A stretch of DNA of 64,000 nt from Candidatus Jettenia caeni (GCA_000296795.1 BAFH01000004.1:744001-808000); one strand, 5' to 3'. Counted from the stretch's first letter, positions 8,383 to 17,866 are shown. The notes: generated by a model not told the origin, from the sequence alone. Made by a program: numbers and translations.

Positions 8383-9861
8383 TCACTCCCCATGATATAG
8401 TTTTTTATAGGCAATTTTCTCAATTAATTCAAGTGATGGCATCTGCCCTGTCCACAATTTATATTGTGCTGCTGCCTGGTGTACAAACATTGACAAACCG
8501 CCTACAGTCCTACAGCCCAGACTTTTGGCATCGCGTAATAATCTCGTTTCCGGAGGATTATAAACAGTATCAAAGACAATCATGTTGGGTTTTAGATAGT
8601 TTTTATCAATTGGGGTTTCATGAACTGAAGGAAACATACCCACAGAAGTTGCATTAACTACTATGTCCGCTTCTAGTGCCGGGAGATCACTGAATTTCCT
8701 GTAAAAACAGTCAACTTCACAGGCAAGTGATTGTGCCCGTTCATAATTTCTGTTGAAAATCGTTATCTGTGCCTCACGTTCCTTTAATCCGAAAGCAATC
8801 GCACGGGCTACCCCCCCTGCCCCGAACAACGTAACCTTTTTTCCCTGTAAACTTCCCGCCTTTGCTGCCATTCCGGATACGTTATTTATATCTTCTAATA
8901 CTCTAACAGCAGCTTCACAATCTGTATTAAAACCAATTAATCGTCCGTCTCTGTTTACAATCGTATTAACTGCTCCAATCTTCTTTGCTATTTGATCTAT
9001 TCCATCCAGATGACCCATTACAGATTCTTTATGAGGAATTGTTACACTATAACCCTTTATATCTAATCCTCTAAATTCTCTTATAAAATTCCCAATAGTA
9101 TCCACTTTAAAAGGAACATATATATTATGGAAACCCATCTCCTTAAAAAGGGTGTTATGAATAGCGGGACTGATGCTATGAGAAACCGGATTTCCTATTA
9201 ATCCATAAATCGATGTATGTTTATCCTGCCTTCTCACGTGATACGTATTAAGAAGTTCGTGAATACTAACCTGTCCGGGAGCTGATTCCTTTCCTGATTG
9301 AAGAGAAGCAAAGGTCAAATAGCTGCCAAATTTCTTATATAATATTCGGCTAATAATGCCATACTCACCCATACAGAACGAAATTGTTGGCATATCAACC
9401 TGCTGAAGCAATTGATATATCTTAACATTATCGGTAATACCGTTCGCATAAGGAACTATTTTTATAATGTCAGCGCCACTTTGCTTAAGTCTTTGAAAAA
9501 TACCTGTAAGGTCATCGGGTGTTTTATCAAAGTTATGATAAGACACGATTCGCTTTGTTTTGCCGGTATTGTTTACCTTTTGAATACTATCATGCTCGAC
9601 ATCTATGTAATCAACTTGTAATTCGACAGCAAGCTTTAGGAGTGAAATCCTATCTTCTTCACTCCCGGTAAATTTACCACCTTCCCTGACAGGCCTGTTT
9701 GTAACAATTACCGGCTTTATGCATCCTTTTAACAGCCGTTTTAAATTCAGGTCTTTTATATAATCAATGCGTAATTCGACAATATCTGCAACCTCTGATG
9801 CCTCTGCAATATCCTTAAGGGCATCTTCAAGGTTATCTGCAATAATAGGTACACAAATCAT
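8383..9861 (-). CDS. aroDE: Bifunctional 3-dehydroquinate dehydratase (type I)/shikimate dehydrogenase
   Basis: One 492-residue chain carries two shikimate-pathway enzymes. Residues 1 to about 215 are a type I dehydroquinase with 'ELRIDY', the catalytic His in 'VSYHNFDKTP' and the Schiff-base Lys in 'GADIIKIVPYAN'. From about 218 on is shikimate dehydrogenase: 'YGLIGNPVSHSISPAIHN' (substrate-binding serines), 'YSVTIPHKESV' (catalytic Lys), 'GFNTDCEAA' (Asp) and the NADP-binding 'LFGAGGVARAIAFGL'. AroDE fusions are known from plants, chlamydiae and some planctomycetes. The fusion channels dehydroquinate to shikimate, which the downstream aroK product then phosphorylates. Confidence 0.95.
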   Translation of the reverse strand: MICVPIIADNLEDALKDIAEASEVADIVELRIDYIKDLNLKRLLKGCIKPVIVTNRPVREGGKFTGSEEDRISLLKLAVELQVDYIDVEHDSIQKVNNTGKTKRIVSYHNFDKTPDDLTGIFQRLKQSGADIIKIVPYANGITDNVKIYQLLQQVDMPTISFCMGEYGIISRILYKKFGSYLTFASLQSGKESAPGQVSIHELLNTYHVRRQDKHTSIYGLIGNPVSHSISPAIHNTLFKEMGFHNIYVPFKVDTIGNFIREFRGLDIKGYSVTIPHKESVMGHLDGIDQIAKKIGAVNTIVNRDGRLIGFNTDCEAAVRVLEDINNVSGMAAKAGSLQGKKVTLFGAGGVARAIAFGLKEREAQITIFNRNYERAQSLACEVDCFYRKFSDLPALEADIVVNATSVGMFPSVHETPIDKNYLKPNMIVFDTVYNPPETRLLRDAKSLGCRTVGGLSMFVHQAAAQYKLWTGQMPSLELIEKIAYKKLYHGE

Positions 9862-9972
9862 ATAGTTATAAGAAAATGTTATTTGACATGGATGTAAGAA
9901 ATTTATTTCATATGCAGAAGTACCTCTTCACTTTCCGGTACGTTAAGGAATGCTTTCTCTTTTCCAGTATTT

Positions 9973-11505
9973 CTAAGGATGAATCGTGTATTTTGGATTA
10001 TTTGCTGCTGCTTTATTAATCGCATGCAAATAAGCCTTTGCACTGGCTTCAATGATATCGGTACTTACCGCGCGCCCTGCTATGGATTTACCATTCACAT
10101 CAATATTTACATAGACCTCACCCATAGCATCTTTTCCACTGGTAACAGCTTGAATATTGTAATCCTGTAATTTACCAGGAATTCCTGTCGATAGATCAAT
10201 AGCCTTAAAAAGTGCATCAATGGGACCATCACCGATGGTAGCATTATCCACGGTGCTACCATCCTGCAATTTGAGCCGCACCCCTGCAGTTGGCACGGTA
10301 TTTGGTCCACAACTGATGCTAAGACCTTCTAATTGGAAAATAGCAGGAACTTCCATTTTCTCGATACCAATAATAGCCTCAATATCCTCATCAAATACCT
10401 CTTTTTTTTTGTCCGCAATATGTTTGAACTCTTTAAAAGCTCTCTCAAATTCTTCTTCCGACAACTCGTATCCCAGCTCTTTTATTCGTTCTTTAAGGGC
10501 ATGCCGTCCTGATAGCTTTCCCAGTACAAGCCTGGTTTTCAGATGTCCGACATCTTCCGGTTTTATAATTTCATAGGTAGTACGCTCCTTGAGTACTCCA
10601 TCCTGATGTACTCCCGACTGATGTGCAAACGCATTTTCACCGACAATAGCTTTATTCCTCTGCACTCTCAGCCCTGTCAGAGTACTTACTAATTTGCTGG
10701 TAGCAATTAACTCCTTAGTGACAATGCGCGTGGAACAATGATAAAAGTCCTGTCTCGTCTTAAGAGCCATAACAATCTCTTCCAGGGCTGCGTTCCCCGC
10801 CCTTTCACCGATACCGTTTATAGTACACTCCACTTGTTGTGCGCCAGCCTTCACAGCAGCCAGAGAATTAGCCACAGCAAGTCCAAGATCGTTATGACAA
10901 TGTACGCTGATTATTGCCTTATGAATGTTTTTAACATGTTCTTTGAGTCCACGAATAAGAGAGGCATAATGATCCGGCACTGCATAGCCCACGGTATCAG
11001 GGATATTGACCGTTTTTGCGCCAGCATCAATGACAGCCTCTACAACCTGAACGAGAAAATCCAGTTCCGTCCGCGATGCGTCTTCAGGTGAAAATTCTAT
11101 GTCATCCACATACTTTCGGGCATATTTGACCGCCTTAACTGCCAAATGAATAATTTCTTCCTTTGCCTTGAGTAATTTATATTTCCTATGTATTTCAGAA
11201 GTCGCCAGAAAGATATGGATTCGTGGCTTCTCCGCTTTCTCAAGCGCCCTCGCCGCACTATCAATATCCTTTTCAACTGCACGGGCAAGACCTGCTACAG
11301 AAACCCCCCGTACATCCTGGGCAATCCTCTTAACTGATTCAAAATCACCCTGAGAAGATACGGGAAACCCTGCCTCAATAACATTTACCTGTAACAAAGC
11401 CAATTGCCTGGCAATCTGGACCTTTTCATTGATATCTAAACTGGCACCTGGTGATTGTTCTCCATCACGAAGGGTCGTATCGAAAATAATGATATTATTA
11501 GCCAT
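9973..11505 (-). CDS. leuA: 2-isopropylmalate synthase
   Basis: LeuA condenses acetyl-CoA with 2-oxoisovalerate, the first committed step of leucine synthesis. The 510-residue protein is full length. It has the HMGL-like TIM barrel with 'IIIFDTTLRDGEQSPGASL', the metal site 'HCHNDLGLAVANSLAAVKAGA', a GENAFAHQSGVHQDG block and the C-terminal LeuA allosteric dimer domain (from about residue 390, 'GPNTVPTAGVRLKLQDGS'). It is separated from aroDE by 111 nt. A plausible sigma-70 promoter lies about 48-76 nt upstream of the start. There is no clear leader peptide. Confidence 0.96.
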   Translation of the reverse strand: MANNIIIFDTTLRDGEQSPGASLDINEKVQIARQLALLQVNVIEAGFPVSSQGDFESVKRIAQDVRGVSVAGLARAVEKDIDSAARALEKAEKPRIHIFLATSEIHRKYKLLKAKEEIIHLAVKAVKYARKYVDDIEFSPEDASRTELDFLVQVVEAVIDAGAKTVNIPDTVGYAVPDHYASLIRGLKEHVKNIHKAIISVHCHNDLGLAVANSLAAVKAGAQQVECTINGIGERAGNAALEEIVMALKTRQDFYHCSTRIVTKELIATSKLVSTLTGLRVQRNKAIVGENAFAHQSGVHQDGVLKERTTYEIIKPEDVGHLKTRLVLGKLSGRHALKERIKELGYELSEEEFERAFKEFKHIADKKKEVFDEDIEAIIGIEKMEVPAIFQLEGLSISCGPNTVPTAGVRLKLQDGSTVDNATIGDGPIDALFKAIDLSTGIPGKLQDYNIQAVTSGKDAMGEVYVNIDVNGKSIAGRAVSTDIIEASAKAYLHAINKAAANNPKYTIHP

Positions 11506-11552
11506 AAGTATTTTTTGTATCTAAAAGTTTAGTTCCCGGTACAATTCGATAA

Positions 11553-11581
11553 ATTTTACTACATGCCCTTATCACATTCAA
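11553..11581 (-). promoter_or_regulatory. Candidate sigma-70 promoter of leuA-aroDE-aroK
   Basis: On the minus strand, TTGAAT (11576-11581) and TAAAAT (11553-11558) are separated by 17 nt, in the right place for leuA. The -10 box matches five of six consensus bases and the -35 box four of six. No attenuator-like hairpin is evident between the promoter and the start codon. Confidence 0.4.
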
Positions 11582-11739
11582 TAACTATTTATTATTTGCC
11601 TATATTCTCTAAGTCTTTATAGAATAATACTCTATAAAATAAATTTATCACACCTCATCTGTCTATAACAGTATTGCTTCATGTTATGAAAAAAAATGAA
11701 ACCATACCTATACAATTTTTGTTATAACTATATGTGAGG

Positions 11740-11763
11740 GAATTGGTTGAATCATTCCAATTC
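11740..11763 (+). promoter_or_regulatory. Inverted repeat, possible operator of the annealing-protein operon
   Basis: GAATTGG (11740-11746) and CCAATTC (11757-11763) form an inverted repeat with a 10-nt spacer, immediately upstream of the short gene at 11807. Placement between a divergent promoter region and the start favours a regulator-binding site over a terminator, because no T-run follows. Confidence 0.3.
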
Positions 11764-11806
11764 TCAAAATACCAAATCCTGTATAACAATTGGAGGTAAA
11801 GTAATC

Positions 11807-11950
11807 ATGACAATAACAAATAATGATTGTCCACAAAATCCAAATTTGGAAGTTAATGCAAGGACTATAGTTCTGAAAACGCCAAATAGGAAATCTAAGA
11901 TTGAGATCTACATCAGTGAGTTTTATTACAAGAAATACTCAATGGAGTAA
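11807..11950 (+). CDS. Small protein upstream of the Mgm101-like gene
   Basis: A 47-residue product starts at the ATG at 11807, which has a good GGAGG 10 nt upstream (11792-11796). The frame opens further upstream at 11747, but that start has no comparable site. The sequence is polar and resembles no family I recognise. It stops 24 nt before the Mgm101-like gene and should be translated from the same message. A role as a small partner, or simply a leader ORF, cannot be decided. Confidence 0.5.
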   Translation: MTITNNDCPQNPNLEVNARTIVLKTPNRKSKIEIYISEFYYKKYSME

Positions 11951-11974
11951 AAAATAAGTAAGGAGATACGCATC

Positions 11975-12802
11975 ATGACTCAAAAAACTGAAGAAAATAT
12001 TTCACCTGAAACAGGTGACACACAATTAATACAACTTAATGATTTTGACAAAGAAATCGAAAAACTCATTCCTACCTGTGGAACAGTTGAGCTTACGGAA
12101 CAGCAGAAGCAAGCATTATTCAGACCGGTAAACGAACAAGACATCGAAATTCGTCCCGATGGCCTGATTTATTTGCCTTGGGTCGAATATGTATCAAGGC
12201 TCAAGGAAGCTTTCGGCCTTAATTGGGCAATTGTACCTCAGGGAATGCCCAAACATAATGGAGATTACCTTGTGTGGGGCTTTCATCTTATTATCCAGGG
12301 GAAGCTGGCCGGATTTGCAATTGGAGAACAGGAATATAACCCAGATAATGCATATATGAGTTGGAGTGATGCATGTGAAGGTGCAAAGAGTAACGCCCTG
12401 ATGAGGCTGTGTAAGGGCATAGGAATAAGCCTGGAGTTATGGAAACCATCATTTGTGAATGCCTGGAAAGAGAAATATGCAGAATCGTATTGGGATACCG
12501 ATAAACATGGCAAGAGAAGAAAGTTCTGGAGAAAAAAACCTCTGACTCAATCAGAAGGAAAAAAAGAAGTTACCCCTTACAAAACGGTAAATCCTACGAG
12601 TTATACCAATACAGATAAAATTAAACCCCTCACACCATCTGAGCTTGTAAGGAAAATCCGGGGCGCTGAATCACTGCCACATTTGAAAAATATCTGGAGC
12701 AAGCATCATAAATGTCTGGATACCTATGCGCCCAGAGACAAAGAACTCGTTACGAAAGCCAAAGATGGAAAGAAGAAAGAGCTGCTGACAACTGTTAAAT
12801 AA
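11975..12802 (+). CDS. Mgm101-like (Rad52-type) single-strand annealing protein
   Basis: The 275-residue protein closely resembles the conserved core of Mgm101, the mitochondrial Rad52-related recombination protein of fungi. In order it has 'DIEIRPDGLIYLPWVEY', 'LKEAFGLNWAIVPQG', 'GKLAGFAIGEQEY', 'ACEGAKSNALMRLCKGIGISLELWKPSFV', and a basic tail 'GKRRKFWRKK'. These line up with Mgm101 blocks such as DGLLYLPEIKY, GEQDYF and EGCKSNALMRCCKDLG. Such proteins bind single-stranded DNA and anneal complementary strands; bacterial relatives are often phage-derived. No phage structural genes surround it. An AAGGAGAT site precedes the ATG. The C-terminal about 95 residues are Lys/Thr-rich and unassigned. 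DNA repair or natural uptake is a possible role (inference). Confidence 0.8.
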   Translation: MTQKTEENISPETGDTQLIQLNDFDKEIEKLIPTCGTVELTEQQKQALFRPVNEQDIEIRPDGLIYLPWVEYVSRLKEAFGLNWAIVPQGMPKHNGDYLVWGFHLIIQGKLAGFAIGEQEYNPDNAYMSWSDACEGAKSNALMRLCKGIGISLELWKPSFVNAWKEKYAESYWDTDKHGKRRKFWRKKPLTQSEGKKEVTPYKTVNPTSYTNTDKIKPLTPSELVRKIRGAESLPHLKNIWSKHHKCLDTYAPRDKELVTKAKDGKKKELLTTVK

Positions 12803-13432
12803 TGAACTTTTGAATGAGGTTAACAGGAAGGGTTTTAAAGGAACACAGGGAAAAATTGTGAAGATTGTTCGGCTTCTCTCTAACAGAAGACCTGGGTAAA
12901 TCTTCCACTTATCTGGAACAATTTTTAGTTTTTACTCGCTACATTCTTAACTTCGCATCTATACTCACCTATTACCCCTTAAAGCAATCGCTTAAAAGTT
13001 GGTGTTCTATATACGAACTTGGTCTTCATTCTCCGTCTACTTAAAACCCTTTAACCTGTTACCCCAGGAAAGCGCCGTTCTCTTGACTATGAGATCATTA
13101 GGTATTGTTGGCGCCTTGGTTCTATTTTCTGCTGCCCATCTTCAACTCATATTTTCCTCTTGATCGCAACGAATCTATACATTCTACACCTCTTCCCTGT
13201 CACTTTAATTTTATTAGTATTCATAAATATCTAAACCTCCGCTTCCTATACAATATTTTTTGGAAAATACTAAAATCAATGCATTTGAAAAACGTAAAAT
13301 ACCCTGAAAATTAACTATTTGACATTCAGATACTACTTTGATAGATTTTACTACTTTATAATACTATTTGCCCCGATACATAAGACTATAAATCGTTAGT
13401 ATTCATCTATTATTTTCGTGTAAGGTTTAAAA
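12803..13432. other. Gene-poor region between the annealing protein and the TPR gene
   Basis: About 630 bases without a convincing gene. A 69-codon frame at 13105-13314 has no ribosome-binding site and an unbiased composition. An imperfect inverted repeat of about 20 bases (12818-12838 and 13041-13063, core AAGGGTTTTAA) spans about 245 bp and might mark a decayed small element. The last 120 bases are very AT-rich and probably hold the promoter of the TPR gene. Confidence 0.35.
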
Positions 13433-15163
13433 TTGCTCAATATACCTATAAAAAGACATTTCCTGATACTTTCATTGCTAGCTACTATTCCGTTAGCATG
13501 CAGAACCCCTCATTATACAGAGGTTGAGAATAAAACAAAAAAGGGATATCTGACTTCAGCTACTGATAAGATTGCAGGTGCAAATACGCCAGAACAACAT
13601 AAGGTAATAGGTATTTCTTATTTTAAGAAAGGAATGATAGATGAATCTTTGGAGGAATTGAAACTTGCTTCTGAGAAAATACAAGAAGATGCTGAATTGC
13701 ATCATTACCTGGGAAAGATCTATTATGATAATAACAAACCAGATGAAGCAATTGCAGAGCTCCTTGCTGCCGTTTCTTACTATAAGATAACGCAGACGGC
13801 AGAAAAGGCAGATGCTTACAATGACCTCGGTTTAGCGTACAAAGATAAGAATGCGTTCTCAGAATCTCTCACAGCTTTTAAAGAAAGCCTCGAATTGAAC
13901 CCTTCAGCTACTGATACAAACTATCATGTGGGATTGCTCTACTATAAGAAAAATATGCTTGATGATTCCATTACCTATCTTAAAAAGTCGATCAAACTTG
14001 ATCTGAAAAACGCAGACGCCCATTTCACACTCGGATTGGTATACTACACAAAAAGTCTCTATGATAAAGCAACAAGTGAGTTTAAACAAACTATCGAATT
14101 GAATTCCAAGGATGCAGAGGCGCACAATTATCTCGGCTTGCTTTATTACCAACAAGGAGATCTTGAAGAATCGATCGCTGAGCACAAGGCCGCACTCCTT
14201 TCGGATCAAAATTACCCCGACGCTTATAATAATTTAGGCATTGCCCTTTATGCAAAAAATAATACCAAAGATGCAATAGATGCCTTTAAAAAAACACTGG
14301 AACTGCAACCGGACTTTGCTGAAGCCTACTTCAATCTTGGTCTCATTTACAGTGAAGAAAATAAAACTAAAGATGCTGTATCCTCCTTGGAACAGGCAAT
14401 TAAACTTAATCCCAAAATTGCTGAAGCCCATTTCACCTTAGGAGAGATTTACACAAAAAATGATATGCAGGAAGAGGCATTATCCGAATATAAAAAGGCT
14501 ATTGATAGCAAACCTGACTATGCGGAGGCGTATTACAATTATGCTGAACTTAATGCTACAAAGGGGATGCATGATAGATCCATCGCTGCCTGGAGTAAAA
14601 CTATTGAATTAAATCCTAACAATACTGATGCTTACTTTAATCTGGGAATAGCGTACTATAATCAGGGAGATCTTGACAAGGCTATCTCTTTGTGGATCAA
14701 GGTTATTGAAATCAATCCAAATGATTATGATGCCCTGATAAATCTTGCAGATGCATATAATGCAAAAGGTTTATTAGACAAAACTATACAAACATGGGAG
14801 AAGATTACCGAAGTTTATCCAAACCATGCAGGGTTATACTATAAATTAGGCAATGCCTATGCAAAGAAAAATATGTATAACACTGCCCTTGTCCAGTGGG
14901 AAAAGGCAATAGAGATCGACCCTAACCTTGTGAACGCTTATTATAACCTCGGACTCACTTACCAAAAGATTGGCAAATGGGATGATGCTATTGAGGCATA
15001 TAAGAAAGTTTTAGATATTAACGCAGATGATATTGATGCACACAGAAATCTAGGACTCCTTTACAAGGAAAAGGATATGCACGTTGAGGCCGAATCAGAA
15101 TTTGCCATTTATAAGATGTTAAAATCTACCCGTTCATCCATAAGCATACCTGAATACGAATAA
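13433..15163 (+). CDS. TPR-repeat probable lipoprotein
   Basis: The 576-residue protein begins with a signal sequence ('HFLILSLLATIPLAC') whose Cys at the end of the hydrophobic stretch could be a lipidated residue, although the -3 residue is Pro. The rest is an almost uninterrupted array of about 15 tetratricopeptide repeats with the usual 34-residue period and patterns such as 'AEAYFNLGLIYSEENKTKDAVSSLEQAIKLNPK'. TPR arrays form superhelical protein-binding surfaces. Large TPR proteins are common in planctomycetes. The start is TTG (13433) with AAGG a few bases upstream. The partner and pathway are unknown; it stands alone between intergenic regions. Confidence 0.85.
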   Translation: MLNIPIKRHFLILSLLATIPLACRTPHYTEVENKTKKGYLTSATDKIAGANTPEQHKVIGISYFKKGMIDESLEELKLASEKIQEDAELHHYLGKIYYDNNKPDEAIAELLAAVSYYKITQTAEKADAYNDLGLAYKDKNAFSESLTAFKESLELNPSATDTNYHVGLLYYKKNMLDDSITYLKKSIKLDLKNADAHFTLGLVYYTKSLYDKATSEFKQTIELNSKDAEAHNYLGLLYYQQGDLEESIAEHKAALLSDQNYPDAYNNLGIALYAKNNTKDAIDAFKKTLELQPDFAEAYFNLGLIYSEENKTKDAVSSLEQAIKLNPKIAEAHFTLGEIYTKNDMQEEALSEYKKAIDSKPDYAEAYYNYAELNATKGMHDRSIAAWSKTIELNPNNTDAYFNLGIAYYNQGDLDKAISLWIKVIEINPNDYDALINLADAYNAKGLLDKTIQTWEKITEVYPNHAGLYYKLGNAYAKKNMYNTALVQWEKAIEIDPNLVNAYYNLGLTYQKIGKWDDAIEAYKKVLDINADDIDAHRNLGLLYKEKDMHVEAESEFAIYKMLKSTRSSISIPEYE

Positions 15164-15256
15164 AGAAACATCTTTCCGGTAAATAATTCGCTGGCTCAAT
15201 CGAAAGCGATGGAGCAGCAATGCAATAGGTAAAACTCACTACAGTTTATCTAAAAT

Positions 15257-16771
15257 TTACAAGCTATCTGCAACAGGCTTTACCGGCAAAACTACTGAAA
15301 ATTTCGCAAATTCTCCCTCTACACTATCAATAATAAATTTGCCACCGTGAGCAGTAACAATACCATGGCTTACGCTTAAACCTAATCCCGTTCCTTTATC
15401 TCTCGGTTTTGTGGTAAAAAATGGATCCATTACTTTATGCACGATATGAGCAGGTATGCCGATACCATGATCATAAAACGTGATTTTTACATAAGGATAA
15501 TTATTTAACATTATCTCTTCACCTAGGATTTCAAGAATCTTGTTATCATGTATTTTCGGATATTTTTGGTTCAGGGCATATCGTGCATTACTTATGGTAT
15601 TTAAGAAGACCTGTTGTATTTGATGTGGATTTGCAACTATTTTTGGCAGGCTCTTTGGAACATTCGCCTTTATCTGAATACCCTCTTTTTGCAATTGAGC
15701 CTTTGTCAGTATAAGCGTATCAGACAGGATTGTATGCATGCAAACATCACTCTTTTTTTCTTTTGTATCACTTGGCCTGGAGAAAGAAAGGAGGCTGTGC
15801 ACTATGCCGGCAACACGATCGCCTTCCTTGATAATTCGCCTGGCAAGATCTTGTTCGCTACTCCCTTCTTTGCTCTCATTAAACAATATTTGGGCACAAT
15901 TGATAATACCATTTATAGGATTATTAATCTCATGAGCTACCCCTGCCGCCAGTTCACCTAATGATGCCAAATGCCTGGAGCGTTCAGCCTCCCTTGATAA
16001 TAATACCTTTTCAGTAATATCCCAAAAAATACCTGATATTCCAATAATATCACCCTTTTCATCTTTCATAGGGGTTTCCACCATACGGATGATCAATTCT
16101 TGCCCGTCTTTGATATATTTCTCTTCTCTATCCTCAGCCTGTCCTGATTCTATAACCCTTTTATCTCCTGCCCGGTATTTTTCAGCAAGCTCTTTAGGAA
16201 AAAACTCATAATCTGTCCTTCCATAGATTTCATCTGGTCTGATGCGCAAATCCTTAGCTAAACTCTCATTACAGGATACATACATTAAATTTTTATCTTT
16301 ATAAAATATCCTTTGGGGAAGATTTTCAAGTAACAATCTATGTCTACTCTCATTCATACGGAGTAATTCCTCTGCTTGCCTTTGATTCATCCGTTCCTCT
16401 GCCTCGCTTAATGCCCGCTCAATGGAAGCAACTAGCGATGTCAGATTATTCTTTCTCACATAATCTTGAGCGCCAGCTTTCATGTATTCTACCACTACAT
16501 CCCCACTTATAACACCTGATATGATAATAAATGGCAGATCCATTTTACTTAATTGCAATTGTATCAGTGCACCAATTCCACTGAAAAATGGCATGGAATG
16601 TTCAGAAAGGACAATATCCCATACTTGCCTTTCAAGTTCCATCTTCATCGCTGAAGCTGTTTCGACCCTTTCAAATATCGGATCATAGCCACCTCGTCTT
16701 AATTCACAAAGCACTAAATCAACATCATGTAATGAATCATCGACAATTAAAACGCGAAGCGGCTTACCCAT
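15257..16771 (-). CDS. Hybrid sensor: pseudo-receiver, PAS, histidine kinase
   Basis: Domains in order, numbered from the Met at 16771: REC (about 3-125), PAS (about 150-265, 'HRLLLENLPQRIFYKDKNLMYVSCNESLA' with a PAC motif), HisKA with H-box 'AAGVAHEINNPINGI', and HATPase with N-box 'NTISNARYAL', G1 'DHGIGIP' and G2 'GTGLGLSVSHGIVTAHGG'. It is an NtrB/ZraS-type cytoplasmic kinase without membrane segments. The acidic pair of the receiver (Asp11-Asp12) is present, but the phosphoacceptor position reads LSEHSMP, Glu57 instead of Asp, so it cannot be phosphorylated normally. The frame extends 14 codons upstream, but the ATG at 16771 has GAAGGGT at proper spacing. No response regulator is adjacent. 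Confidence 0.9.
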   Translation of the reverse strand: MGKPLRVLIVDDSLHDVDLVLCELRRGGYDPIFERVETASAMKMELERQVWDIVLSEHSMPFFSGIGALIQLQLSKMDLPFIIISGVISGDVVVEYMKAGAQDYVRKNNLTSLVASIERALSEAEERMNQRQAEELLRMNESRHRLLLENLPQRIFYKDKNLMYVSCNESLAKDLRIRPDEIYGRTDYEFFPKELAEKYRAGDKRVIESGQAEDREEKYIKDGQELIIRMVETPMKDEKGDIIGISGIFWDITEKVLLSREAERSRHLASLGELAAGVAHEINNPINGIINCAQILFNESKEGSSEQDLARRIIKEGDRVAGIVHSLLSFSRPSDTKEKKSDVCMHTILSDTLILTKAQLQKEGIQIKANVPKSLPKIVANPHQIQQVFLNTISNARYALNQKYPKIHDNKILEILGEEIMLNNYPYVKITFYDHGIGIPAHIVHKVMDPFFTTKPRDKGTGLGLSVSHGIVTAHGGKFIIDSVEGEFAKFSVVLPVKPVADSL

Positions 16772-17156
16772 TTTAATTACCCTTCTGTAATAATGAGTTT
16801 TTGTTAAAATCAATCTTTTATGATTGATATAGATGAGTTCACATCACAAGACCCCGGCCGATACTAGCGTTTTCATTAAGGAGCGTATCAATTTCCCGTA
16901 TAAATATAAGTAATTATTATAGTATCAAGACCAAAATTTACAAATTATTTTAAATACAACTGTTTGTAAAATTAAGTATTTGGTAAACTTGAATATTTAT
17001 AATTAACAATAAAGTTTTAGTCAAATTATTAATAAAAATATGAACACGGTTAAATAACATTTGGAGAAAGGAGGGTTTACTATTTAAGATTGTATTGAGA
17101 TATTAATTCGCATGTAATTAAATTAACAGGTATTTTTACAAGATGAGGTCAAATGT
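16772..17156. other. Divergent intergenic region
   Basis: About 385 very AT-rich bases between the divergent kinase and secreted-protein genes; it should hold both promoters. A purine-rich GGAGAAAGGAGGG (17062-17074) looks like a strong ribosome-binding site but no start codon follows at the right distance, and the frames behind it close at once. No other structure is seen. Confidence 0.3.
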
Positions 17157-17846
17157 ATGAAAAAACTGCTTATTACAATTTCTATTTGCTTATTGTATCC
17201 GTCAATTTCTCATTATGCCCTGGCACAACAAGGTCAAAAAATTACACCCTCAGAAATCCTTGGGGAAAGAAGGGAATATTATTTCGATGATGATAAAGTT
17301 GATGAAATGCCCGCAGGATTTCAAAGTACTCTAACAGGCAAGGGTAAAGCAGGACGTTGGATGGTTATGAAAACAGAAAAAGCAACTTCGCCTGATAATG
17401 TAGTTGTACAAACCGGAACAGATGATACAGATTATCATTTTCCACTTTTGATACTGGATAACCTATCCTATAAAGATCTCATGGTATTTGTAAGATTCAG
17501 AGCTGAAACGGGCAAAGTTGATCAGGCAGGTGGATTGGTCTTCAGATATAAAGACAACAACAACTATTATGTACTCGGGGCAAACGCTTTGGAAAATAAT
17601 GTCAGACTATATAAAGTTGTTAATGGAAGCCGGAAGCAAATTGGAGGTAAAAATACAAAAGTAACTTTGGGTGAATGGCACTTATTAAAAGCTGTTTGTA
17701 AGGAAGATAAGATTCAATGTTTTCTTGATAATACAAAGGTAATAGAAATAACAGATGATACCTTTGATAGTGGAAATGTAGGCATGTGGACAAAGTCCGA
17801 CTCCTCTACACTTTTTGATGATCTGGTAATCCAGGAAACCAAATAA
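17157..17846 (+). CDS. Secreted LamG/DUF1080-like domain protein
   Basis: The 229-residue product has a clear Sec signal peptide (MKKLLITISICLLYPSISHY, then ALA-QQ as probable cleavage site), so it is exported. The mature part reads as one concanavalin-like beta-sandwich of the DUF1080/LamG type: 'PAGFQSTLTGKGKAGRWMVM', 'GGLVFRYKDNNNYYVLGANALENNVRLYKVVNGSRKQIG', 'GEWHLLKAVCKEDKIQCFLDN' and 'GNVGMWTKSDSSTLFDDLVIQ'. Such domains bind carbohydrates or occur in putative glycoside hydrolases. No catalytic residues can be named. It is followed by a strong hairpin and is probably monocistronic. Confidence 0.75.
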   Translation: MKKLLITISICLLYPSISHYALAQQGQKITPSEILGERREYYFDDDKVDEMPAGFQSTLTGKGKAGRWMVMKTEKATSPDNVVVQTGTDDTDYHFPLLILDNLSYKDLMVFVRFRAETGKVDQAGGLVFRYKDNNNYYVLGANALENNVRLYKVVNGSRKQIGGKNTKVTLGEWHLLKAVCKEDKIQCFLDNTKVIEITDDTFDSGNVGMWTKSDSSTLFDDLVIQETK

Positions 17847-17866
17847 ACAAATTTAATCTGAAAAAA

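Noticed and set aside
10220-11091. Several plus-strand frames of about 117 codons over leuA
   Set aside because: They lie opposite strong LeuA motifs and lack family resemblance or ribosome-binding sites.
12818-13063. Imperfect inverted repeat of about 20 bp spaced by about 200 bp as a transposon
   Set aside because: Arms match only over short blocks, no transposase or target duplication is visible; kept as a weak note in the gap description.
13105-13314. 69-codon frame in the gap before the TPR gene
   Set aside because: No Shine-Dalgarno sequence, Phe/Pro/Leu-rich composition, no similarity to known families.
15614-15961. 115-codon plus-strand frame over the kinase
   Set aside because: Lies over the conserved HisKA/HATPase motifs in the correct minus-strand frame; no coding signal of its own.
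17062-17074. Strong ribosome-binding site for an undetected small gene
   Set aside because: No start codon follows at usable spacing and all frames close quickly.
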